NCBI GenBank assembly: GCA_007258455.2
Contig: VDFB02321250.1
Coordinates: 124,001 to 188,000, forward strand
Source of the DNA: Sequoia sempervirens
Taxonomy: Eukaryota > Streptophyta > Pinopsida > Cupressales > Cupressaceae
Direction: 5' to 3'
DNA length: 64,000 nt
A program made the translations under genes and the position numbers. The notes below the pieces were generated by a model. The model was not told the origin of the DNA. It did not search any database and saw only the letters and a program-made list of their open reading frames with translations. How positions within the stretch are numbered: position 1 is the first letter of the stretch; each line of letters starts with the position of its first letter. Shown piece by piece: positions 36,444 to 47,040 of this stretch.

Positions 36444-37270
36444 ATGGCTAGTCAGAGGTCTATGAATGCTAGTAGCTCTCTCCCTTTTGTCATACACAAC
36501 TATTTTGAGGACAAAGATGAATATGTTGATGAAAAAGGGAACTTTAAATTTCCAGAAGTCAAGATCTCAGATCTGTATCCTGAAAAAGGTATTAAGGCTA
36601 AAATGATGCACTCTATTAGGTAGTCTTGAATTAAATCTTAAAGTGTTTGGAACTGGAGTGTGTCCTGTCTATCTTCCATTCTTACTCCCAGCCGATATCA
36701 AGCAATGGCATGAAAAAGGATATTTCCATGTTCATTTTTCTTATGTTGACATTATTGTCCATCCCCACTTTAACTATGACATAGGAGCATAATACTTTGG
36801 TAGTCTTATTGATACCCGTTGTAGGATTTGGGACCAAGATGTTATTGCCTAGTTTCGAGGTATCCTTACGAATGCCTCTGATGAGTCCAAAGGCGGTGAT
36901 GGCCACATTTTTGTTCGTCCTAATTTCACCATTAGCTTAGAAGACAAATATGTCTAGTCTGCTTATTGTCTCCTATTACAAGTCAAAGGTGTTGAGCTTC
37001 AGCTCGATTCTGTCTATGCCATAGTTGGTGGCAGATGTATCTATAGGTTGCTAAATACAATCTTTCCACCTTCAAATTTTCTAGCTGGGGTATGTTACCC
37101 TGAAGATAATTCAAATATTCTAGATTATGGTAGGCATATCAATCATGATGGGTTTGACATAGGATTCCAAGTCATTGAAAAACTTATCAATCAATCACAA
37201 CCCAGATTTCAGGAGTTACCTACACCACCCCATAGTCTGTGGTCAACTAAACCTAGTGTACAAAAGTAGG
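36444..37270 (+). pseudogene. Viral movement protein, copy 1
   Basis: The ATG at 36444 matches the ATG of copy 2. The product belongs to the 30K-type movement proteins that modify plasmodesmata for cell-to-cell spread. Visible motifs include SYVDIIVHPHFNY, GSLIDTRCRIWD and RPNFTISLEDKY. Breaks: TAG at 36621 (CAG in copy 2), a one-base insertion near 36627, TAA at 36790 and TAG at 36850 (both also in copy 2), TAG at 36955 (CAA in copy 2), and a one-base insertion near 37264. It is non-functional as it stands. Confidence 0.85.
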
Positions 37271-38690
37271 CAAGTTTCCAACATTAACCTTAGATCTTTA
37301 CCTAATGAAACTCTATTTGAACAACCAGAAGTGTCTACTACTAGGAGACCCAATCTATTGACATGGTCATATTCATTATCCATAAATTTCCCCAGTACCT
37401 CTAATAAGCCATATATGGACTACAATCCTGAAGAATCCATTGGATCATCTAGCCACTTTCCCTTGTACCGCTAGCCCTTAGTCAACCCTTATCCTTCTAA
37501 GGCTTCCTTAGTTGCACTGTCGAATTTGAGCAGTAACCCATAATTGATGGACAAATTAGTCAGACGAGTAAGTCAGAAATTGGCTCTAACCCCTAAGGAA
37601 GAAGACTAGTAAGATAAAAAAAGGAAAAGGGATTAAATTGATAAAGATGGGAGAAAAAGGTTGCATGATGAAAGAAAAACTACCTAAGGTAGGTGTTGAA
37701 AAGAAGAACACGTATAAATTAAAGATGAAGGGAAACGAGCAAGAAGTAATAGGCTATGAACCTAGTAGATGGCCAACCCTTGAATCATTCACTGTCATTA
37801 ATCTACACAAAAATCTTTGGGGTAGGTATGAAGCCAGGCTACATGTAGATCTGGGAGAAAAACAAAATAATTCAGAAGCCCAGAGGAATTGGATAGCCCA
37901 GTGGATGATATATGCTTAGGAAAATATTGATGATATGGCTGTGGACATCAGAAGTATAGGCAATAATTATTTGAAGGCTTGGATTGAATTGAATAATGTT
38001 TCTTCTACCCAAAATAAAGTCAGTTCTTCTATTAAAAAATTTGAACAACACTCTTCTTCTATTATAAACAATCTTTCTAGTGTAAGCTACCAAGTTAGCC
38101 AAGCACAACAAGATGTTAGAACTATGGTAGCCAACCAAACTCAACAAGATGGTTACCTAACATCCATCTATGAAAATAAAAAGCATCATGAAAACTCTAG
38201 AAAGAAAGATGTGAAGGATCACAAGCTACTCATAGATGTTGTAGCTAGAAAGCTAGAAAAGATTAGGCTAGTCACAAAGAAAAATAGAAAAGCACAGACT
38301 AGACATGATAGTTCTTCTAAAGAAGAGAATGTGAAAAAGGGAAAAGCTCAAGACTAATCAGTTCCCAAACAAAATAAAATAATTGTACAATGGAGGACCC
38401 ACACAAGGAAGGATGAGAAAGAAGAGATAATTGGGTCATCCTCCAGAATTCATAAGCCCTTGACACATGTACCTATGTCTGAGGTCAAAGAACATAGCCT
38501 AGCCAATCAAGAAGAGAAGGGAAAAATAAGGGATTGGTTACAAGAATTGAATGTAGAAGAAGAACAAACAGAACCCGTATATATGGATGAACCTAGTTAT
38601 GCCAACAAAGAGTCAGAAAAAGAAACATCATATGTAAATACTTTTGAGTTGTCTTTGAGTGATTATGAAATTTCCTAATTTTATGTAGAT
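37271..38690 (+). pseudogene. Viral linker region with predicted coiled coil, copy 1
   Basis: This region lies between movement and coat proteins. It begins with a Ser/Pro/Asn-rich segment, then a basic segment (KGCMMKEKLPKVGVEKKN), then GYEPSRWPTLESF, then a long polar, helix-prone stretch with hydrophobic heptads (37940-38250) that could be a coiled coil. I recognise no catalytic motif. In caulimovirids such regions can act as virion-associated or assembly segments; that role is inferred from position only. Stops at 37472, 37541 and 37917 are shared with copy 2. Further stops lie at 38355 and 38676, beyond the end of copy 2. Confidence 0.6.
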
Positions 38691-38699
38691 ACTATAAAT

Positions 38700-39815
38700 A
38701 ATGAGTTTGATGGATTAGAATTAGACTTTACTGGTTATAAGCATTTGCAAGAAACAAAACCATGGGAGTCCACAAAAAAGATTGTAGACATGGATATAGA
38801 AATGAAAGATGCTATCACAGAGAATGCTAAACTAGAGCAAATGAGACCATTTGCTACAAGTGGGTACATTCTCAATATTGATAAGATTGTGGAACCATAT
38901 GATATAATATGCACTTGGGCAGATACTTTAGAAAACATGTTTGAAAAAAGTGGCTCATGGACTGAGCCAACAAAGGTTCTTTATGTTGTTAGATTGCTCT
39001 CTGGAAAATTAAGAAACTGGTGGAACAATCTACCAGATGTAGGCCAAAGAACTCCCCTTGATGAAGAACATGATTACATAAAACAAAAAGATATGGGGAA
39101 AAATGACATATTCACTACTAGATTCGAAGAATTCAAGGTGTTGCTCATTGATCTCTTTTGTGGGGATACTGCAAATCAAGCAACAAAAGCCAATAATATT
39201 CTAAAAACTATGAAACTTAAGAATTTGGCTAAGTTTCGTGCATATAATTTGGTATTTGAAAAATACATGATAGTTGTAGATAAGATGCATGATTTAACTA
39301 CAAAGCAGTATTACCTCAATTCCCTACCTTGTGGTCTAGGAAGATGGGCAAAAGACTGCATAATAAGAAAAGAGCACCTAACAGTAGAAAAATGTACATT
39401 TGCTGAGTTAAAAAGGTTTATTGGCTATAAACTAGAAAAACTGTGTTTGTTGGATGCACTTCAAGCCAATAAAGACGAATATAATTATACTTTCAACCTC
39501 AAAGAATTTTGTGATCTCCCTCTTATTAACCAATTGAATGATTTTACACAACTCAAACAGTTCAAGAAAAAAGGTTGTGGTAGGAAATGTAAATGCAATA
39601 GATGCTCAAAAAATAGATATGAAGGGGAATTTTCCTTCAAAAGAAGTAAACATGGGAATTATGGGAAAAAGAAGTATAAGGTGGTTCCTTATAAGAAAAG
39701 GAAATTCTCAAGACAACCTCCACCATACTTACTTAGGAAAAGGAATAAGCAGGCCCCACAAAAGGTGTTAAATGTTTTATCTATAAAGGACCTCACTATG
39801 CAACAAATTGTCCTA
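38700..39815 (+). pseudogene. Viral coat protein region with zinc knuckle
   Basis: The open stretch of 359 codons at 38745-39824 is the longest in the virus. It has an acidic start, a central hydrophobic domain (LRNWWNNLPDVGQ, RFEEFKVLLIDLFCGD, YYLNSLPCGLG) resembling caulimovirid coat/gag proteins, then a very basic tail with KCKCNRCSKN. After a frameshift near 39760 a CCHC knuckle follows (CFIYKGPHYATNC, second Cys lost). Coat proteins encapsidate the viral DNA. There is no copy 2 counterpart in the window. Confidence 0.75.
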
Positions 39816-41180
39816 AGAAGTTAAATCCTGGAACAAAGATATATGCCATGTTTGAATATGAAAACTAGGATTGGGAAATAATAAACAGTAGAAATATTTC
39901 TCCTGAGATGAATGATTTGTATGAATTAATAGAAGTTGTTCCTGAATCAAGTTATATGTTAAAATTTAAGGATCTAAAAGACAGAGAAAGGTACTACGAA
40001 AGACAAGAATCATCCTCTAACCCAGAATCTTTTGAAGATGAAGATTATTTAGTCTCTTTGCTCAAAAATACCTTAGAAGATATCAAGTTAAAAATCTAGA
40101 TTGAGAAATCTAAAGATCCTTACAAAACCATAGGGACAAAGGAGGAAAGGAAGAATATTGTCAGACAACAATTAGCAAAACTAAAAAAACTAGAGTCAGA
40201 AAAAGAAGAGCTCCAGAAACAGGTAAAGTAGCAAAAGAAACCCAAGTATGGGTCATCCAAGGACACAAGAAATAAGGCTTCTAGGGACATTGACCATGGC
40301 TATAAAATTTTTCCATGGTAGAAAAATAAACCATATATTTCCAAACAATTATGAGAAAGGTGACACTGACATTATTGTTGTTTTCAAAAAACTTGATTTG
40401 CTCCTCACTGATGCAGCTGACCTTAAGCGCTCTCCGCAAACCCAACAAAAAGAAATCAAGAATATTTCTGCAATAGTAGGAGAGTTGCGAGAAATCTTAT
40501 TCAAGGTTGATCAACAAAATTCTGCCAAATCTGAATCTAAGCCAGAAACTCAGCCAGAAGAAACAGAAGCAGAAAGCATCAATGATAGTGGTAGTTTGAT
40601 ACAAGAGACAAAAGACAAGTCACGGTCTCTATTGCTCACTAACAATGGGAATTACATAAGAATTAATTTATGTTTTCCAAGTTTTAAGAAAATTCCCGTG
40701 GACACTTTCATTGATATAGGATCCTTTAGGTCCCTGGCAAAAACAAATGCCATCCCACCTGAATTCTGGAAGCCCAGACCAAACCTTCCTCACAGCTATG
40801 CTATTAATGGAGAATAGATTCATATGGGAAAATATGCTCAAGATGTACATGTGGAAATCTTGGGAAAAATGTTTGTTACAAATTTTATTGAATACAATGA
40901 TCTTGAAGATGATGTTCTGAACTAGGTTATCTATTTCTCACTAAGTTGAACCACTTCAGTTTTGGAATCATAAAATTTCTTTAAGGCATGAAGATGGCCA
41001 AATAGAAACTCTTGCACTCAAGATTGTTAATCATAAGTTTGAGCAGAGTGAGAAAAGAAGGAAGAAAGAGTCAGTCAAAGAATTGGAAGAATCATCTACC
41101 AGAATGTTTGATGGAATCAGAAACAAATTTGAATCTGAATCTTGTAGCATGAACCCCTTGCAGTTTTGGTCGCAAGAACA
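39816..41180 (+). pseudogene. Viral protease region
   Basis: After the coat protein comes a Glu/Lys-rich linker (39900-40230) with TAG stops at 39868, 40097 and 40228. A frame change leads to an open frame at 40248-40817. The aspartic protease motif lies near 40700 and reads VDTFIDIGSFRSLA, where the catalytic DTG is changed to DIG. Stops at 40815 and 40923 and a further frame change follow. The protease would cut the polyprotein; with the mutated active site it is presumably dead. Confidence 0.7.
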
Positions 41181-42666
41181 TGAGGAATATGAAATCCAGT
41201 TACGTCCATAATGCCAATTTGTTATCCCACATGAACTAGCATACTTGATGAGCCCGTTAGAAGTAAAAGAAATGGACAAGCACCTGAATAAATTACTTGA
41301 AGGACACTTCATCCATCCTAGCAAAAGTCCATTCTCTTGTCCAACATTTTTGGTAAATAAAAGAGCTGAGAAGGAAAGAGGTAAAAAAGAGATTTTGCAT
41401 CAATTACAAACCTCTAAATGATATCATTCTTCCATTTAATTATCCAATACCTTTTAGTGTTGATCTAATTAGAAGAGATGCTAATAAGAAGGTGTATTCA
41501 AAGTTTGATTGTAAATCAGGTTTCTGGCAAATAAAGGTAAAAAGTTAGATAGATATAAGACTTCATTTTTAGTCCCATAAGGCTTATATGAATGGAATGT
41601 CATGTCGTTTGGTCTTTACAAAACACCAAAATATTTTCAAAGAAGAATGGACCAGGCACTTAGACATTTAAAAGATTTTTGTGCAGTCTATATTGATGAC
41701 ATAATCATGTTCTCTAATTCAGCAGTAGAGCATGTGCAACATCTTGAAGAGATTTTTGCAACTATAAAAGAGCATGGAATATGCTTAACAACCAAGAAAA
41801 TGGTAATTGGTAAATATCAAATTGATTTCCTAGGATTGCAATTAAATAAAGGAAATATTTAGTTACAACCCCATATTTTGCAACTCATTCAGGAATTCCC
41901 TGATATTCTACATGATAAGAAGCAAATCCAAAGGTTTCTTAGTTGTTTGAATTATATCTCACCATTTTACAAAGGTCTTGCAGAAGATAGGAAAGTGATC
42001 CAGGAACGCCTCAAAGAAAGTAAGGATGGATGGTCACTCAAAGCCATAGAGGCAATTCAGAGAATAAAATCCAAATGTCAAAATTTTCCTTCTCTGCAAA
42101 TTCTAGTTCCTGATTTGCCATTAATTCTTTACACTGATGCTTCTGACACTACTTGGTCAACTATGCTTATATAGGAAGAAGAAAATGGCAAAAGAAGTAT
42201 CTGCGAATATAGATTTGTAACCTTCAGATAAATAGAATGTAGATACCATATTTTTGAAAAGGAGATACTGGCAGTAAAAAAAGTTATTGAAGAATTTAAA
42301 ATATTTCTTAAGCCAGTAAAGTTCACAGTCAAAATAGATAGCCAGGCAATGAGGAAACTGCTAAAGAAAAATCCAAATAAAGACATTGCCCAAGGCAGAA
42401 TTGCTAGATGGTTTTTTGAATTTCTTGGTTATAATTTTGAAATTGAATGGATTAAGGGAGAAAATAATCCACTAGCTGATGCATTAACAAGAGAACTTGC
42501 AGGATCCATATATCATGGAATTATATTCGAAGAACCTAATTTCCACAAATCAGATGGCACCCCAATGTTCCACAAGAAAAATGAAGATGGAAGCTTCACT
42601 GCCTTGCCTTACTTACCCAATCATATTGTGGAATTACTTTTGGAAGTTTATTTCATAGACAAATGA
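41181..42666 (+). pseudogene. Viral reverse transcriptase and RNase H
   Basis: RT motifs appear in order across frame changes: HFIHPSKSPFSCPTFLV (about 41310), KFDCKSGFWQIKV (about 41500), GLYEWNVMSFGLYKTP (about 41580, preceded by TAA at 41578), YIDDIIMFSN (41689-41718, catalytic Asp pair intact) and FLGLQLNKGNI (about 41830). RNase H follows with LYTDASD (about 42129), FEKEILAVKK (about 42255), KIDSQAM (about 42332) and NPLADALTRE (about 42465). Remaining in-frame stops are at 41860, 42172, 42229 and 42664. Sequence and order match caulimovirids and not the gypsy pol further right, which has its own RT and integrase. Confidence 0.88.
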
Positions 42667-43295
42667 CTTAGAGAAATAAGGCAAACAATCCAATATTATC
42701 ATGGACAGGGAATTGTTGATTCAGACGAAGAAAAGGAATTCTTAGAACTCTTAGGATTGGAAAATGCTCCATTGAAACATTGGTGCAACAGATATGGAAA
42801 AATCCATATACGCATTAGAGGATTATTTGGAATGAATTGGTCTAAGTGTAGCAAGATGAATTTGCTTAAAACTTTAAAATATGGTTTAGTCAGCAGAATA
42901 AGCTTGGATCAAGATTCATTTGAAGAATATACGGATTTGCTAGGATCACGATTCAATCTAGATATGAAAGAATTCCTCGAATGCATCCATCCTCAGCTAT
43001 GGACAGAATGATCAGGAGTATGGACCAGTACTTGGTACATTATCCTAGAATTGGATATGACTTCCCAAGAATTGAATTCTATCCTCTAGAATCCAGTTGG
43101 CATCCAGAAGTAAAAATTGAAGATATGGAAATTAGACTAAGACCAACATCTCTTGCTAGAAGAATTGAGTTGGATTGTGCTTATTCACAAGATTACGTGG
43201 TCCAATTAGATTATGTCTTCCATCCACGACATGAAGATTGGAATGCAATTTTTACACCACTACCTAATGATTTGATGAATCCTATCCCTTTCTGA
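42667..43295 (+). pseudogene. Viral C-terminal extension downstream of RNase H
   Basis: Two open stretches (42757-43011 and 42981-43295), offset by a frameshift near 43000, extend the polyprotein by about 200 codons to a TGA at 43293. The sequence is acidic and Tyr/Trp/Pro-rich (YPRIGYDFPRIEFYPLES, YVFHPRHEDWNAIF). I recognise no domain. By position it could be a translation-factor/inclusion-type region or an unrelated virion segment. It is the least explained part of this virus. Confidence 0.5.
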
Positions 43296-43519
43296 TGCTA
43301 ACACATGGGAATTTATGTGTTGTGATGTCACCCATGTTAAGATGTGACAACAGGATGCAACCTTGTCATAAAAAGCAAGATCCTCGTATCCACTTACGAG
43401 TGTTAAGTGGGCCCTTCTCACTCACGGGTGTCCAAAAAGTGATTGTCTTTATTCTCCACTATGTTAGTGTTTATGACAGACTGCCTAACAGCTGTCTCCT
43501 CCATAGTGCGGTAGGTTTG

Positions 43520-43605
43520 TGGGACACGTGTCACTATTTTATGGTTGGACTCCAAAATTAATTGTAACGTGCTAAGGTTGAATTACCCACACTCCCCTAT
43601 AAATA
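43520..43605 (+). promoter_or_regulatory. Viral pregenomic RNA promoter
   Basis: TATAAATA at 43598-43605 lies within CCCCTATAAATAAGGG. About 70 bp upstream is a perfect 10-bp palindrome, GACACGTGTC (43523-43532), containing the plant G-box core CACGTG bound by bZIP and bHLH factors. A TGATGTCAC motif of bZIP type is at about 43322. The position between the polyprotein end and the poly(A) signal/primer site is that of a caulimovirid pregenomic promoter. Confidence 0.7.
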
Positions 43606-43773
43606 AGGGAAAAGAGGGTCACCTTAGGCATTCAAAATTTGGTTGGTTGGAGTCTAGAATGTCATAGTGCATAGAGTCCATTGAGTCTAGCATATTAGAT
43701 GTATGCTCTCTCCTATGCCTCGAGCGATCTGGATGATAAAAAATCTATATGCAATCTGTGTCATGAATGTTTC

Positions 43774-43779
43774 AATAAA
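43774..43779 (+). terminator. Viral poly(A) signal in the leader
   Basis: AATAAA about 170 bp downstream of the TATA box and about 60 bp before the primer site. Pararetroviral RNA is terminally redundant: the signal is passed over on the first round and used on the second, so this placement is as expected. Confidence 0.6.
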
Positions 43780-43834
43780 AGTTTGCAATATAAATCAAAC
43801 TTTATAAATCAAGCTTTCTAGTGTTTCCGCAAAT

Positions 43835-43847
43835 TGGTATCAAATCC
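43835..43847 (+). other. Viral tRNA-Met primer site, copy 2
   Basis: TGGTATCAAATCC matches the tRNA-Met primer site at 11 of 13 positions. It precedes leader sequence that is shared with copy 1 from TTATGTTTTAAATGC onward. Confidence 0.7.
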
Positions 43848-44237
43848 TGTTATGTTTTAAATGCCTAAAGATAGTTTCCATATTGAAATTATTCTTGGAT
43901 CTAGATCTGACGCCTCATGTTCTGAATGTTTTAACTCCAAAGAGCTTATGCTCCCTAAGATATGTTGCATTTGTACTCTATTTGTCCTCATTCTCTTAGC
44001 CATAATTTTGTATATTGTTCTTAAGTGAGATAGCCAATGAATTCTAAGCCAACGATGAACTATTGTTCTTGGATATGGAGCTGAAAGTTGCAAAGTAGGA
44101 TCATGAGTAGCTGTGAACCCGCAGTAACACCATAAATCCTGTTTTGAAGCTGAAGGAAAGGCGTGGAAGGGTGAGTGGTAAGTCAGAAAATGTAGCAGCC
44201 AAAAGGATCAAAATGCACAAGTTCTAATCCTACTACA

Positions 44238-45062
44238 ATGGCTAGTCAGAGGTCTATGAATGCTAGTAGCTCTCTCTCTTCTATCATACATAACTATTTT
44301 GAGGAAAAAGATGAATATGTTGATGAAAAAGGGAACTTTAAATTTCCAGAAGTCAAGATATCAGATTTGTATCTTGAAAAAGGTATTAAGGCTAAAATGA
44401 TGCACTCTATTAGGCAGTCTGAATTAAATCTTAAAGTATCTGGAACTGGAATGTGTCATGTCTATCTTCCATTCTTACTCCCAACCGATATCAAGCGATG
44501 GTGTGAAAAAGGATATTTCCATGTTCATTTTTCTTATGTTGACATTATTGTCCATCCCCACTTTAACTATGGCATAGGAGCATAATACTTTGGTAGTCTT
44601 ATTGATACCCGTTGTAGGATTTGGGACCAAGCTGTTATTGCCTAGTTTCGAGGTATCCTTACTAATGCCTCTGATGAGTCCAAAGGCAGTGATGGCCACA
44701 TTTATGTTCGTCCTAATTTCACCATTAGCTTAGAAGACAAATATGTCCAATCTGCTTTTTGTCTCCTATTACAAGTCAAAGGCATTGAGCTTCAGCCTGA
44801 TTCTATCTATGCCACAGTTGGTGGTAGATGTATCTATAGGTTGCTAAATACAGTCTTTCCACCTTCAAATTTTCTGGCCAGGGTAAGTTACCCTAAAGGT
44901 AATTTGAATATTCTAGATTATGGTAGGCATATCAATCACGATGGGTTTGACATAGGATTCCAAGTCATTAAAAAACTTATCAATCAATCACAAACCAGAT
45001 TTCAAGAGTTACCTACATCGCCCCATAGTCTGTGGTCAACTAAACCTCCTGTACAAAGTAGG
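44238..45062 (+). pseudogene. Viral movement protein, copy 2
   Basis: The ATG at 44238 starts the same product as copy 1. This copy keeps one frame throughout the region but has TAA at 44583 and TAG at 44643, both at the same places as in copy 1, and a private TAA at 45063, where copy 1 has CAA. Conserved 30K-type motifs are SYVDIIVHPHFNYG, GSLIDTRCRIWD and RPNFTISLEDKY. Over about 310 aligned bases I count 13 differences from copy 1 (about 4%). Confidence 0.85.
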
Positions 45063-45805
45063 TAAGTTTCCAACATTAACCTCAAATCTTTACCTGATGA
45101 AACTCTATTTGAACAACCAGAAGTGTCTACTAGCGGGAGACCCAGTCTATCGACATGGTCATATTCATTATCTAGAAATTTCCCCAGTACCTCCAATAAG
45201 CCATATATGGACTACAATCCTGAAGAATCCATTGGACCATCTAGCCACTTTTCGTTGTACCACTAGCCCTCATTCAACCCTTATCCTTCTGAGGCTTCCT
45301 TAGCTGCACTGTCGGATTTGAGTAGTAACCCATAATTGATGGACAAATTAGTTAGACAAGTAAGTCAGAAACTAGCTCTGATCCCTAAGGAAGAAGACCA
45401 TATAGATAAAAAAGGAAAATGGATTAAATTGATAAAGATTGGAGAAAAGGGTTGCATGATGAAAGAAAAACTACCTAGGGCAAGTGCTAAAAAGAAGAAC
45501 ACGTATAAATTAGAGATGAAGGGCAACAATCAAGAAGTAATAGGCTATGAACCTGGTAGATGGCCAACCCCTAAATCATTCACTGTCATTAATCCAGACA
45601 AAAATCTTTGGGGTAGGTATGAAGCTAGGCTACATGTAGATTTGGGAGAAAAACAAAAGAATTCAGAAGCCCAGAGGAATTGGATAGCCTAGTGGATGAT
45701 ATGTGCTTAGGAAAATATTGATGATATGGTTGTGGACATTAGAAGCATAGGAAATAATTGTTTGAGGACTCAGATTGAATTGAATAATGCTTCTTCTACC
45801 CAAAA
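45063..45805 (+). pseudogene. Viral linker region, copy 2, cut at the LTR junction
   Basis: Continues in the same frame as the copy 2 movement protein. Stops at 45264, 45333 and 45708 coincide with copy 1; the TAG at 45690 is private (copy 1 has CAG). The copy ends within the start of the coiled-coil region, at TTCTACCCAAAA, and joins gypsy LTR sequence at 45806. Confidence 0.75.
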
Positions 45806-46106
45806 CAAACACATAGTTTGTTATTCATGCCTTTTGCTAAATTGGTCTATCCCACATTCTTAGGAAGTAATAGTTTTTTTGGCAATATAGTATAAATAAA
45901 GGATTTGATAGTAGAATGCAACGTTGATGAATTATATTGTATTGAGCATTTCTCTAGGAGGTTACCCCCTCAAAGAGGCCAGTGATATAATTTAATGTAT
46001 ATATTTTATTTCAATGCAATATTATTTGTGTTTCCATTTGTAGTAAATACTTTTGTTATTTGGCTAATATATTGTAATAAGAACCATTACATTTGATATC
46101 AAATCT
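45806..46106 (+). repeat. Second copy of LTR 3' part plus primer site of gypsy D (301 bp)
   Basis: Aligned without gaps to 35713-36013; I count 16 mismatches in 301 positions (about 5%). It lacks the first 74 or so bases of the LTR: viral sequence joins it directly, with a short shared CAAA-type overlap at the junction. It is followed by the true gypsy leader. I read the pair as a target duplication created when the viral DNA was inserted. Confidence 0.85.
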
Positions 46107-47040
46107 CTTTCTAGGGCTTTGTTGAGTTGTACCATATTCCATTTAAGGCTTTATACAATTTTCCATCATATGCTCTCACCGCTCCTTCTTAAGTTTTTGG
46201 TAATTAGAAAGGGGCTATAGAAGTAGTGACACTAATCTTTTTCCCTATTTTTTTTATCTTTCTCGTAGTTTTTTTTAATTTTAGGTTAGAAACCTTGTAT
46301 TGGGGTTTTTCAAATATTACAAAGAGTTATACTTTTGGGTTGAGTTAGGTTCTTTGTAGACATTCCAATGTAGGGAAAATGGGTTACCCTTTAAAACAAC
46401 ACAATTAGACAACCTTTATATATGGTCTTATTCTTCCACATACCCTCAAGTATATTAGAAGATCCCCTTAGTGTTTTTGAATCCTAGCCTTTGGAGGCTA
46501 TTAGTCTTCAGTAACTTATGATGCATTGGTAAGCAATTAGCCCTAGGAAGTTAATCACATCATACTTGATTCTTTTATATAGATATATCCATAGGATTAG
46601 AGTAAAAACTTGCTCTACAAAACTTCATTTTTACATTCTAACTTCCCACATTGGCCTACTTGGAGTTAGAGAGCACTAGTAGCAATTGTTGTTCCTAGTT
46701 TTGGAAATTTGTAGTTATAGGTGAATTATGATATGTGGAATTATGTTTAATAAGGCTTGTTACTTCTAGTCATATTATGATCCATGGGGTTATTATTCAC
46801 ACCAAATTTATGTCAAGATAGTCCAAATGAACAAATTTTCTACCACATATAACTCTCCATAAAGCAAAAAATAATAAAAACTATTTAGATTTATAGTCAA
46901 TAGGGATCTAGAATTTAAAAAACCCTAGGTAAAGAAAATTGGATAATTTTGAAAATTATCATTTGGCCAATTGTCTCATTGTGATCCTCTCTTCAACCTG
47001 GTTGTTTTGACATATAACTCTAGCACACTTTCTCCCCACT
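46107..47040 (+). other. Leader of gypsy D
   Basis: About 0.9 kb between the duplicated primer site and the first gag-like frame. No coding frame is supported. Long untranslated leaders are usual in plant gypsy elements. Confidence 0.6.

Larger units (their letters stand above)
36014..45805 (+). mobile_element. Endogenous caulimovirid (plant pararetrovirus), 1.25 tandem genome copies
   Basis: Copy 1 runs from 36014 to about 43815; copy 2 restarts near 43735 and is cut at 45805. Equivalent points (the movement-protein ATG at 36444 and 44238) are 7794 bp apart, giving a genome of about 7.8 kb, within the family's range. Domain order is movement protein, coiled-coil linker, coat protein with zinc knuckle, aspartic protease, RT, RNase H, C-terminal extension, mostly in one frame. 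This resembles Petuvirus-like members with one polyprotein, a group known as endogenous elements in gymnosperms. There is no integrase. Both copies are broken by many stops and frameshifts. The left end lies beside the tRNA primer site. Confidence 0.88.

Noticed and set aside
36444..43295. Reassigned genetic code in the virus: in-frame TAA/TAG often sit where Gln is expected or where the other copy has CAA/CAG
   Set aside because: Plant nuclear and viral genes use the standard code. The sequence also has frameshifts, a TGA, and Gln-to-stop differences in both directions between copies, all explained by C-to-T decay. Gln codons are simply the easiest to turn into TAA/TAG.
35639..46106. A composite LTR retrotransposon whose internal region is the virus, with LTRs at 35639 and 45806
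   Set aside because: The right-hand repeat is truncated on its left, is followed by a primer site and gypsy leader (5'-LTR context), and the ACATT duplication lies outside the whole gypsy element instead of around this unit.
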